This document shows, piece after piece, positions 1 through 7,955 of a stretch of 32,805 nt of DNA. A program made the position numbers and the translations under genes. The notes below the pieces were generated by a model. It was not told the DNA's origin and made no database searches. It saw nothing but the letters and a program-made list of their open reading frames with translations. Source of the stretch: Planctomycetia bacterium (GTDB taxonomy: Bacteria > Planctomycetota > Planctomycetia > Gemmatales > Gemmataceae); the NCBI GenBank assembly GCA_005808665.1, contig SYLG01000119.1, positions 1 through 32,805 on the forward strand, read 5' to 3'. Within the stretch, counting starts at the first letter, position 1; each line of letters begins with the position of its first letter.

Positions 1-140
1 CGAATACATCAGATCATGCATCGAATCCTTCAGGAAAAAGCTTCCCTCACCTCGACTCATCCCACTACAGGGTTGAGAAAATCGGGACCCTGGCTACTAT
101 TCCTATACCCGTTTAGCACTAAAACCCGTGAACGCATACT
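1..140. repeat. Dispersed repeat, copy 1 (may extend left of window)
   Basis: This stretch is about 85% identical by eye to 6375-6512, in the same orientation. It shares an opening block beginning CGAATACATCAGATCATGCA, a central GGGTTGAGAAAATCGGGA and a closing ACCCGTTTAGCA...AAACCCGTGAACG. In both copies the sequence becomes strongly AT-rich just after the right end. The left boundary cannot be set because the window begins inside the match. I do not recognise the repeat family. It holds no convincing gene of its own, but its right part encodes the last residues and stop codon of the minus-strand gene next to it. Confidence 0.85.
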
Positions 141-858
141 CTTGATTATTAATTTCAATATTAATTCCTATTTCAACAGATCCATTTGCTGGAATCAAAA
201 GAGGTAAATTATTAACAACCATACAATTACAAACCACATTTCCACCAATCACTTTTACCGGCTGTGGCGACCGATTGAGGACTTGAAAGCGAAGCATTTT
301 TTTTTCACCGGGATTGGCAACCCCTAAATTGACAAAACTCGGGGCAAGATAAACAAGGTCATTTTGCAAGTAGGCCATAATGTGATCGCCATTAGCTCCG
401 CTGGCTAAAAAAGAAAAACCTAACCCAGCCATTGAAAGGCCGAAAACAATAAATGTTTTTGGCAAAAGGCCCCCCGGTGAAAAAATTGGGCGTGCGAGGA
501 GCAAAAGAAAAATAGCCATGGTGTTGAAACAGGTTGTCACCCATGGGTTAATATTTAATGGACCGAAACATCCACAATCGCTAATACCACTAATCGCAGT
601 ATTTGCGCTAATCAAATCTAACGAAATAAAGAGTGAAATTCCAAGAATCCAGCTAAAATTCTTCGCTATATTTGTCAGCAACAATGCACCGACAAAAAAC
701 TCAACTAGGGTCGCAAAAAAAATCACTAAAGGAGAAAACAATTTTATTTCTTGACCGGGACCAAAAACTTTAAGTGAGGCTGCACCAATTAAATATAATG
801 CAACGATGCACTTTCCTACGTGCTTTAAGGGGACCAATTTGAGGCTTGTGGCCTGCAC
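103..858 (-). CDS. MauE/DoxX-like membrane protein with C-terminal DUF1573-like segment
   Basis: The first ~135 residues form about four hydrophobic segments and carry the DCGCFG motif typical of the MauE branch of the DoxX-like membrane proteins, which support disulfide and redox maturation of exported proteins. After another membrane segment (about residues 133-153) comes a periplasmic DUF1573-like part with the pattern 'N.G...K...F.V.N....PV.V..G.VVCNC'. The start is a GTG at 858, preceded by AAAGGGAG at good spacing. The last ~11 residues (after NNQE) and the TAG stop are encoded by the dispersed repeat at 1-140, so the DUF1573 domain appears cut short by roughly 25 residues. The gene is far more AT-rich than the genes to its right, which suggests transfer. 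The electron donor or partner is unknown. Confidence 0.75.
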   Translation of the reverse strand: MQATSLKLVPLKHVGKCIVALYLIGAASLKVFGPGQEIKLFSPLVIFFATLVEFFVGALLLTNIAKNFSWILGISLFISLDLISANTAISGISDCGCFGPLNINPWVTTCFNTMAIFLLLLARPIFSPGGLLPKTFIVFGLSMAGLGFSFLASGANGDHIMAYLQNDLVYLAPSFVNLGVANPGEKKMLRFQVLNRSPQPVKVIGGNVVCNCMVVNNLPLLIPANGSVEIGINIEINNQEYAFTGFSAKRV

Positions 859-1185
859 AAGAATCTCCCTTTGTAAATCCTAATTCAACAACAAGTCAAA
901 CAAAAAAAATGAAAACTGCAATCCCATTTCAAGAATATTATGGAAAGCTTTCGTCAGGGATACATCGTAATCTTTTAGGCTTTCCACCCCTATGCTACCC
1001 GTCAAAAGGTATCTGTCAAGGAAAAAATTGAACCCTAATTGACTCGAGTGGTTCGATGATTGCTAAATATTACTTGTTATAGAAAATTATAAAAAATTCC
1101 CGTCAATCACAACACCATTTCCCCCTAACTCTCCCTCGGAATGTTTCGATCCAAACCCGAATTTCAGAATCCTCAAACTCGGGTT
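859..1185. other. Gene-free AT-rich intergenic stretch
   Basis: No open frame with a plausible ribosome binding site or family resemblance is present. It continues the low-GC composition of the MauE-like gene to about position 1130 and probably holds that gene's promoter, but I cannot pick a clear -35/-10 pair. Confidence 0.5.
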
Positions 1186-1404
1186 TCACAGGGAGAAAAT
1201 CGCATTGAATCGGCCATGGGAGCGGATGCCATTTGCCAGGTCAAGAGCCTTCGCAAACCAACCTTTTCGGGCATTATGGAATTCGGCAATGAAAACAAAA
1301 TCTTTGGCACTCCAAAGGGCCGCTAACCGGCTGATAAAAAGTATGTTGAAGTGGTGTTTAAATTTACGCCTGCAGCCGTCCGGAATGACGAAATGGTTAT
1401 TCAT
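1186..1404 (-). pseudogene. Remnant of ISAs1-type transposase, N-terminal part
   Basis: The 72-residue reading contains 'DILFI..LAAL..AKDFV.IAEF.NARKGWFAKALDL.NGI.SH.RFNAIFSL'-like spacing. This matches the N-terminal associated domain of ISAs1/H-repeat family transposases, which normally read 'ILFIALCAVICGADDFVAI..FG.AK..WL...LDLPNGIPSHDTF.RVFSL'. The frame stops right after IFSL, where an intact enzyme would go on for about 300 residues with its DDE catalytic core, and no continuation is visible in the neighbouring frames. The beginning is also eroded. No terminal inverted repeats could be found, so this is a decayed fragment, not a functional IS. Confidence 0.6.
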
Positions 1405-1989
1405 TACCTTATTTAGGTCATTGTTTGATAACCAATACTGGATTCACCTAAACGGCTTCCCTGCAACACCGAATTGACCCCCGGTCTACCGGCCGGTTTG
1501 TAACTGCCTTACTATCCTATAATTCCTAACATTATGTAATCGCCCTAAAGCCAATGAGCCATTCCTGGTTGAGCAGGATAAGGGGTGCTTTATCCTTTGA
1601 CCAAATCAGCCCTTACTGGCTCAAAACCGGATTTCCCTAAAGGCATCAGGGGTGCGATTCCTTCCTGCCGGGAATCCGGAAGGAATCGGATTCCTCATTT
1701 CCAATATTCGAAAGGCCACCGCCCGCCTTTCTTATTTTGGCTCATTCTGCCCCAATCGCCCAGTTTCTACAAGCGGAAAGGCATTGGGAAATTTGCCCCA
1801 CCAACCCGCACAACCCACCCAACCCATTGATGGATTGGGCCTTGAGCAGGGCTGAATCCATCTTCCATCTACCTTGCCTTGGCCTTTGGTCGAATCGAGA
1901 AGTGGATGTCCCCGCCAGGAGGCGATTCATCCCCCATTTGGAATTTTTTCCCTTTGGGCTGCAAGGAAGCAAGGGAGGCCGGCAAGGCC
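1405..1989. other. Intergenic region upstream of the Mla-type operon
   Basis: No supported gene is visible. Several overlapping open frames exist on both strands because the sequence lacks stops, but none has a ribosome binding site or recognisable protein. The plus frame of the permease is open back to 1879 (TTG), but the codons before 1990 read as ordinary non-coding sequence. Confidence 0.5.
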
Positions 1990-2823
1990 ATGGCTAACGA
2001 GGCTACCGCTTCGATCGGTCCCGACACAACATCCCCTCCACGGGAGCCAGTCGCTGAGGCTCCCCAAGGCTTCATTGAACAAATCGGTGACTTTACCCTT
2101 TTTTGTATTTCGGTTTGTTCGCAATGTTTTTCCCGCCCCATGCGTGGAAGCCTGGTCCCCATTTTTTATGAAGTAGGGGTTCGTAGCCTCCCGGTGGTAG
2201 CCCTTACCGGCCTGTTTATTGGTATGGTCCTTGCCGTCCAGGCCTATGCGGAGTTCGCCCGTCTGGGGATGGCAACCAGCCTGGGCATGATGGTAAACAA
2301 GTCGGTGGTGGTGGAGCTTGGCCCGGTGTTGGCAGCTTCCATGCTTGCGGGGCGAGTAGGGGGAGCCATGGCCGCCGAGCTTGCCACCATGAAGATTTCA
2401 GAACAGCTGGATGCCCTGATTTGCCTGGGTGCCTCGCCGGTAAAATATCTTGCCGTTCCCCGGTTTCTGGCCTGCCTGTTCATGATTCCCGTGCTTACCA
2501 CTTTGGCGAACTTTTGTGGGATAGTGGGCGGTGCCTTGGTTACCACCCAGCTTTATGGGGTGGAACCCTACCACTATTGGGAGAATACCAAAAACCACAT
2601 TCACTTTTGGGACTTGGGGGTTGGCCTGGTAAAGCCCATGGTCTTTGGCGGGACCATTGCCCTGATTGCCTGTCATCAGGGATTTAACTCGGGCAAGGGG
2701 GCAACCGGGGTGGGTGCAGCATCCACCGTTTCCTTTGTCTGTTCCTTCATCGCCATTTTGGTTTTCGACTTTTTCCTTTCGTTTTTTGCCAACCGCCTCC
2801 ACGGAGTCCTCTGGCCCGGATAA
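1990..2823 (+). CDS. mlaE: MlaE-type ABC transporter permease
   Basis: This 277-residue protein matches the MlaE/DUF140 permease family, the membrane subunit of inner-membrane lipid transporters paired with MCE proteins. Landmarks are 'ALTGLFIGMVLAVQAYAEFARLG', 'VVELGPVLAASMLAGRVGGAMAAELATM' and 'SEQLDAL..LGASPVKYLAVPRFLA', which are near-signature blocks of the family. About five membrane segments follow the cytoplasmic N-terminal helix. I chose the ATG at 1990 because GGGAGG lies 11 nt upstream and the length then fits the family (about 260); the frame is open further up to a TTG at 1879. It is the first gene of a tight operon: 15 nt separate its stop from the ATPase gene. Substrate is inferred to be phospholipid or another lipid. 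Confidence 0.9.
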   Translation: MANEATASIGPDTTSPPREPVAEAPQGFIEQIGDFTLFCISVCSQCFSRPMRGSLVPIFYEVGVRSLPVVALTGLFIGMVLAVQAYAEFARLGMATSLGMMVNKSVVVELGPVLAASMLAGRVGGAMAAELATMKISEQLDALICLGASPVKYLAVPRFLACLFMIPVLTTLANFCGIVGGALVTTQLYGVEPYHYWENTKNHIHFWDLGVGLVKPMVFGGTIALIACHQGFNSGKGATGVGAASTVSFVCSFIAILVFDFFLSFFANRLHGVLWPG

Positions 2824-2838
2824 CCCGGGCCCCTTGCC

Positions 2839-4569
2839 ATGAACACCCTTTATCCACCCCTGTCATCCCTGATCGGAGCATCCACCCAACCCGCGGAGGA
2901 TGTCCGCTTTGAGGCCGTGGATATGCGACTGGGCGGACACCAGATACTCCGCAATATAAACCTTTCCCTCAGGCGTCGGGAAACCGTGGCCATCGTTGGG
3001 GAATCGGGTTGTGGCAAGACCACCCTGCTCAAATTGATGATTGGACTGCTGGAACCATCGCAAGGACGAGTCATTGTCCTTGGCAAGGATATTGCCAGGA
3101 TGGACAACCGGGAGCAGTGCTCCCTGCGCCGCCATTTCGGTTTCCTGTTTCAGGCAGCCGCACTCTTTGACAGCATGAGCGTTGCCGACAACATTGCCTT
3201 TGGCCTCCGGGCTCAGGGGATTCTTCCCGACCGGGATATACGACCAATCATCCAACAAAAACTATCCGAAGTGGGGCTTTCCCAAAGCGTGGCGTTAATG
3301 TTCCCCGCAGAACTGTCCGGGGGGATGCGCAAACGCGTTGGCCTGGCCCGGGCCCTTGCACTCAACCCCGAATTCATGCTGTTTGATGAGCCTACCACCG
3401 GCCTTGATCCCATCATGAGCGATGTGATCAATGACCTTATTATCAAAGTCAAAAGCGAGCTGGGCATTACCGCCATCCTCGTTACCCACGAGATGCAAAC
3501 CGTCCGGAAAGTCGCCGACAGGGTGATCATGTTGGCTGCAGTCCATCAACTCGGCACCGATCAATCCCAAATCCTGTTTGATGGTCCCGTGGCGCAATTC
3601 CTCAACAGCAACGATCCCCGAATCAGGAGGTTTATCGAGGGCAATGCCCGTGGATGGGAAGCGAATGGAACCGGGGTCCCGTTGGCTTCAGCCAGTAACC
3701 AGGGTCCCAGGCCAATTACTCCTGGCCCAGTCCATGGAAAAGAGGGGGATACCCCTCTTCGATGGATCGTCCCTCAAATCCTGGTTCCCACTTTGGAACC
3801 ATCGCCAACCTCCGCAAAAGCCAAGGCTATCCCTTCCGTACCATCCCCCCATAAAACCACCCCGGTCCCTGAAAAACCAGGTATCACCAGCGAGGTCGAA
3901 ATACCAGCCGTTACCGTGGCCCCAGCATCCGTGGATCAAATTCCCGGTCAATTAACCTTGGCAGTGGCATCGAGCCAGATTGTCCAGGACTTTGAGTTGG
4001 GCAAGGAGTTTTTGCCTGAGTCAAAGGCGATAGCAGAATCCGCACCGTTGGCTCATACCGTAGTACCCCCTAAAGGGGTCGAGGTTATTCCAGAACGGGT
4101 CAACGCCTGGCCTTTACCCGTGGATAATGGACCAGAAAACCAGTCGGTTGACCAAACACAGCCCTCCTCCCCATGGGAACATTCAAGCCTTGGTGAAGAG
4201 TATTTGCCAATAGGGGTGGTGCAATCGAAAGCTGTTCCCCTGACCCAAAACCTTCCGCATCCAAAACCCGTGGAAGCCCTCAGGGAACCAGGAGAAGGAT
4301 TGGATCCATCCGGTTTCGAAGACGATTCCCTGGCGGGGCCACCGCATTTTTTAGACCAAGGGGATTCCATTGGGGAACCGGTTCCGCCCATCAGCAATCA
4401 GGTTCCTTCATTGACCGAACCGAGATCCGATTCCATGGTGCTTGAAGAACCCCAGGGAATTTTCCAACACAGGGAAGCCAACCCCGTCGATGTCCTGGAA
4501 ACCTCGGGTGTGGACGAAGATGGGTCAATATCCGGCAAACCTAACACCTCTTTGGAGCAGTCGCCATGA
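2839..4569 (+). CDS. mlaF: MlaF-type ABC ATPase with ~300-residue Pro/Glu-rich C-terminal extension
   Basis: Residues ~20-270 are a complete ABC ATPase: Walker A GESGCGKTT at 54-62, signature LSGGMRKRVGLARAL near 158, Walker B LFDEPTTGLDP near 180, then the switch His in VTHEMQT. The 'MRKRVGLARA' form of the signature is typical of the Mla/Ttg2 lipid-transport group. The usual family length is about 260; here another ~300 residues follow, rich in Pro, Glu, Ser and Val and without recognisable fold. This tail contains two related ~35-residue blocks beginning ELGKEFLPES and SLGEEYLPIG. The stop overlaps the next start as ATGA, so translation is probably coupled. No strong Shine-Dalgarno precedes the ATG at 2839, so the exact start is less sure. 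Confidence 0.9.
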   Translation: MNTLYPPLSSLIGASTQPAEDVRFEAVDMRLGGHQILRNINLSLRRRETVAIVGESGCGKTTLLKLMIGLLEPSQGRVIVLGKDIARMDNREQCSLRRHFGFLFQAAALFDSMSVADNIAFGLRAQGILPDRDIRPIIQQKLSEVGLSQSVALMFPAELSGGMRKRVGLARALALNPEFMLFDEPTTGLDPIMSDVINDLIIKVKSELGITAILVTHEMQTVRKVADRVIMLAAVHQLGTDQSQILFDGPVAQFLNSNDPRIRRFIEGNARGWEANGTGVPLASASNQGPRPITPGPVHGKEGDTPLRWIVPQILVPTLEPSPTSAKAKAIPSVPSPHKTTPVPEKPGITSEVEIPAVTVAPASVDQIPGQLTLAVASSQIVQDFELGKEFLPESKAIAESAPLAHTVVPPKGVEVIPERVNAWPLPVDNGPENQSVDQTQPSSPWEHSSLGEEYLPIGVVQSKAVPLTQNLPHPKPVEALREPGEGLDPSGFEDDSLAGPPHFLDQGDSIGEPVPPISNQVPSLTEPRSDSMVLEEPQGIFQHREANPVDVLETSGVDEDGSISGKPNTSLEQSP

Positions 4570-6251
4570 GTATGAAATCGATGCGGTTGCAATTGGGTTT
4601 AGTGGTTATGGGTGGGGCAGTCCTGCTCGGCTGCATGATCATCCTCTTTGGCTCCATGCCCCGGTTTTGGGAAAAAACAGATACCTATTATGCACAATTC
4701 GAGGATGCTCCTGGCGTTGGTCAGGGAACTCCCGTCCGCAGATCAGGTGTCCGCGTGGGCCATGTCTCCGATATTGTCCTTGATGAGGAAACCGGAATGG
4801 TTTTGGTCCATTTTTCCCTGGCCCATCCTTTCAAACTTCGCAAATACGAAATACCAACACTTACGACTGGCTTATTGGCCAATGATGCCACGGTGGACCT
4901 TGTGCCCGATGCGGAAATCAAGGACAAATCGATCATTCCCGCAGAATCCGTTGTAATGGGAAAGCGTGCCGCTACGGTGAATTCGTTGCTGCAAAATGCT
5001 TCGGGGGTGGTGCCCAAAACCCAGGACGCCCTCGACGAAATGCGAAAGTCCCTGCAAAAATTGGAGGCTCTCTCCCCCCTTTTGCAGGAATCTCTCAAGG
5101 AGGTCAGAGACCTTGCCAAGGAGGTCCGCACGGCAGTTCCCGAATTGAAAGAAGGCGTGCTTGTTACTTTCAAACAATATGAGGTCCTTGGCAAGCAGGC
5201 CAACGAATACCTTCCCAAAATGCAGGCAAGCCTCGACAAAGGGATTGCCGATATCCGCGATACAGCCAAGGCGGCCACCGCAACTTTCAAAGACATCGAA
5301 AAAATCGGTTCAGACATTGGTGCTGCCGCCAGGCAGATCGGCGGTACGGCCGAAAGAGCGGATCGTTTCATCCAGCAAAACTCTGACAAATTGAGCAAAA
5401 CCATCGACTCCACCAATGAAACCATCAATCGCATTGGCAGTCTTCTGAACGATGATAACCAGAAACAATTTGGGGCGATTTTGAAAAACACAAAGAAAGC
5501 AAGCGATCGCTTTGATGGCATGGCGCAAAACTTTCTGGATGTCTCAAAGGAGATCCAGGAGTCTGTGAAATGGTTCATCCAATTCACCCGCCAATTGGAT
5601 GAATCCGCCGATCCCAATCGCCGAACACCACGATCAGGTTCAGGCAGGCCAATCGGGGCCCTACCGCATTTCCCCGGTGGAACCTACCCTTTGGGGGGTA
5701 GTGGCCAAGGGGTGGTCGCCTCCAACATCCGGCCCATCACCCAAACCGTCCCGGCAGGAGGTGGCATTCCTGCCCTGACGACTTCGCAGGGTTCAACCAT
5801 TACCCAAACCTTGCCACCACCCCTATCGGGGCTTCCCAGACCCATCCCAGGGACCCTGCCAACTCCCCTGGGGGCGAATGCAAATGCCAGCCCGGTTGGC
5901 ATATCCGGGGCAAGGTTGGGTATGCTCCTCCGGGACCTTGACGAGACCGTGGTTGGAGTAAACGATTTTGTCTCTGAAGTAAAAGGCCTTTTCAAAGGAT
6001 TGATGGAGGGTGAGGGTGCCCTGAAAAAATTCCTGAACGATCCCACGGTCTATTACCGCATCGACCAAATTCTTGTGGGGGTAGTTCAACAAATCCCAAC
6101 CATCTCACGGATATTGAACAATGCCGAGATTTTTATGGACAAGCTGGCAAGACATCCGGAGGCACTGGGACTAGGCGGTGTGGTTCGGCCGGGCAGTGGG
6201 ATCAAGGATGCTCCGCCAAGTGGCGGTGGGTTACGCATTCCCCCCAGGTAA
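4566..6251 (+). CDS. mlaD: MCE-domain (MlaD-type) substrate-binding protein
   Basis: A single N-terminal membrane anchor (about residues 9-29) is followed by an MCE domain (about 37-115) with 'Y.AQFEDAPGVGQGTPVRRSGVRVGHVSDI', the family hallmark. Residues ~140-350 are a long helical, probably coiled-coil region (repeated 'L.....A....K' heptads), as in MCE proteins that build a periplasmic tube or bridge. Residues ~355-470 are Pro/Gly-rich and low complexity, then another helical segment and a short Pro-rich tail. At 561 residues it is much longer than E. coli MlaD (about 180) and resembles the long-tailed MCE proteins. It overlaps the ATPase gene by 4 nt. No MlaC-like shuttle or outer-membrane partner lies in the window, so the long MCE protein may itself span part of the periplasm. 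Confidence 0.88.
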   Translation: MSMKSMRLQLGLVVMGGAVLLGCMIILFGSMPRFWEKTDTYYAQFEDAPGVGQGTPVRRSGVRVGHVSDIVLDEETGMVLVHFSLAHPFKLRKYEIPTLTTGLLANDATVDLVPDAEIKDKSIIPAESVVMGKRAATVNSLLQNASGVVPKTQDALDEMRKSLQKLEALSPLLQESLKEVRDLAKEVRTAVPELKEGVLVTFKQYEVLGKQANEYLPKMQASLDKGIADIRDTAKAATATFKDIEKIGSDIGAAARQIGGTAERADRFIQQNSDKLSKTIDSTNETINRIGSLLNDDNQKQFGAILKNTKKASDRFDGMAQNFLDVSKEIQESVKWFIQFTRQLDESADPNRRTPRSGSGRPIGALPHFPGGTYPLGGSGQGVVASNIRPITQTVPAGGGIPALTTSQGSTITQTLPPPLSGLPRPIPGTLPTPLGANANASPVGISGARLGMLLRDLDETVVGVNDFVSEVKGLFKGLMEGEGALKKFLNDPTVYYRIDQILVGVVQQIPTISRILNNAEIFMDKLARHPEALGLGGVVRPGSGIKDAPPSGGGLRIPPR

Positions 6252-6257
6252 TGGGGG
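6241..6257 (+). other. Small C5/G5 hairpin over the mlaD stop codon
   Basis: CCCCC and GGGGG are separated by the 7-nt loop AGGTAAT, which contains the TAA stop of the MCE gene. There is no U-tract, so it is not a classical terminator. A second hairpin (CCCATGG...CCGTGGG, 6279-6300) follows and might help end transcription. A near-identical C6/G6 hairpin with loop GGTTAT occurs at 25511-25528. Confidence 0.4.
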
Positions 6258-6374
6258 AGGCTGTCCGGTATATCTTAACCCATGGTCTCCTTTCCGTGGG
6301 CCAAACCAAAAACGGTTTGTGGAATCGATTTTTTCGGTGAGTGCTACTTGCAGAAAAATTGAGGTAAAAGCCTT

Positions 6375-6512
6375 CGAATACATCAGATCATGCATCGAAT
6401 CCTTCAGGAACAAACTCCCATCCTCGACTCATCCAGCTTCAGGGTTGAGAAAATCGGGATCTTGCCTACCATTCCTTTACCCGTTTAGCAATGAAACCCG
6501 TGAACGGATACT
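6375..6512. repeat. Dispersed repeat, copy 2
   Basis: This is the second copy of the repeat at 1-140, in the same orientation, with single-base changes and small indels. It starts CGAATACATCAGATCATGCA and ends near GTGAACGGATACT. On its left it borders the host-like Mla operon and on its right a sharply AT-rich segment, as copy 1 does. No open frame of its own is supported. Confidence 0.85.
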
Positions 6513-6610
6513 ACATATGCCTAAGTGAAACAACTTACATCTGCCATGGCAAGCAAATTCCGATAAATCACGGCAAACAGGTACAATTTTTATAATCCTC
6601 CGGTCAATAA

Positions 6611-6925
6611 ATGATAGGTAATATGATTATGAAATTTATTATGCGCTTTTTAAAAATAAATATTATTCCCATCGAACAAAAATATTTAGGAACAATATCA
6701 TTTATAACTCTTTTTTTGTTTTTTACATTGCCATTATTATTTGACTTGTTAAACATCAGAGGCATTTTGTATTTGCTTATTATTTTGGCACTACTTGTTT
6801 TCTCAGCAGCATGTTCATTGCATGGAATTTTAAATGCAAAGAAAAAAAGCCTATTTCTTTCATGGATTTCATTTTTATTATTTCTATTTTTTATTGGTTG
6901 CAATTTAAGAATAGCCTACCATTGA
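6611..6925 (+). CDS. Small AT-rich predicted membrane protein, unknown function
   Basis: The 104-residue reading is almost wholly hydrophobic, with three segments long enough to cross the membrane (about 26-45, 50-70 and 80-100), separated by short basic stretches such as NAKKKS. This pattern of alternating hydrophobic segments and positive loops argues for a real membrane protein even though no family is recognised. The start is unsure: ATGs at 6611, 6623 and 6629 are in frame, and a weak AGGT lies 9 nt before the one at 6629. The base composition is far more AT-rich than the neighbouring operon, as for the MauE-like gene beside the other repeat copy, which suggests the segment was acquired. 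AT-rich non-coding DNA can also read as hydrophobic residues, so confidence is limited. Confidence 0.42.
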   Translation: MIGNMIMKFIMRFLKINIIPIEQKYLGTISFITLFLFFTLPLLFDLLNIRGILYLLIILALLVFSAACSLHGILNAKKKSLFLSWISFLLFLFFIGCNLRIAYH

Positions 6926-7955
6926 TCAGTTTTTTGAAGTTTAATATGGCTATAAATTATTTAGACTATCTAAATATAATACAACTATTTTTCTATTCTT
7001 TATCCTCGGCAAAGGCACCAACGGCAATAAAGGAATGTAACGGAACGGATACACGCATATGGTAAATGTCCAGAGTATTATTTAAATTGACTTTGGTGGC
7101 GAAAGTGGAGCGTGTCGATGAGGAATTGGGTTAAGACCTGTGTTTGAGTATTACCTCTGGGGGGGAAGGCATCCGGAGTGGGCCTAACCACTTTGAACTA
7201 TTGGTTCAAAGCCTCCATGAGTGGGCTGAGGTAAAGGAACCATGTTGAATGGGAGAGGAAGGGAAGCCGCCACCAACCGGAAAGGACAAGAATTAGCAAG
7301 GCTGGCCGATTGATAATTGATCGAAGTCCTGAGTAACCCAAGGTACCTTACACCTTTTGACCCGGAGTTTCAGGTCGGAACCTGATTAGGGCTTACGCGT
7401 CATAAGTCCTTACCCAGTTAGGACAATTTCAAAACTCGGTTTTTGACATTAATTTGCAGCCCTTGAGGCTTTAGAGGCTTTGGGGGAATTAGGAAAGTGA
7501 ATTTTTAAAACCTAGCTATTTTTCAAGGACATAGAACATGGTTATAGTCCTCAAAAAACACCTTAAATTCACCAGATTAGCAATACTTGCAATTTGCAAA
7601 TCTCCCCTTTCTCCTGTTTTTCCTATTATGGTGCAATCGCCCTGGGGAACTGATTCTTCGGAATACCAAATTGAACCTTTATGTTTGGACTGTAGGTTTG
7701 CATCTGAAATAGTGGGGACTCACACCGCAAAATCCATTAAAGACGACCTATGAAAGGGAACTCCAGTCCGTTATGATATTCCCCGAAAACACATTTCCCA
7801 AATTTCAAAAAGGGGCCAATACATTGGTACCAAAAAAATTTAATTGACTGGAACAGGTTTCAAAGTTAGGAACAAATGGGGGTACGGTTTTTTCTAGGTG
7901 AATCTCACACCTTGCCACCTTTCCATTTGACCCGGTTGAGGAGGCAGAAAAGAAT
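6926..7955. other. About 1 kb without a supportable gene
   Basis: The first ~130 bases continue the AT-rich segment; composition then returns to the host level near 7090. A 71-codon plus frame at 7538-7753 has no ribosome binding site and no family resemblance, and I do not support it. I see no tRNA, no transposase signature and no clear inverted repeat. The stretch could be decayed genes or hold an unrecognised RNA. Confidence 0.5.

Noticed and set aside
4068-4080. CCCCCTAAAGGGG hairpin inside mlaF as a terminator
   Set aside because: It is short, lacks a U-tract and lies within the coding tail; likely chance.
6604-6903. A 99-codon minus-strand frame in the AT-rich segment
   Set aside because: It is antisense to the three-TM reading and is rich in Asn/Lys/Ile without domain pattern, as expected from AT-rich DNA.
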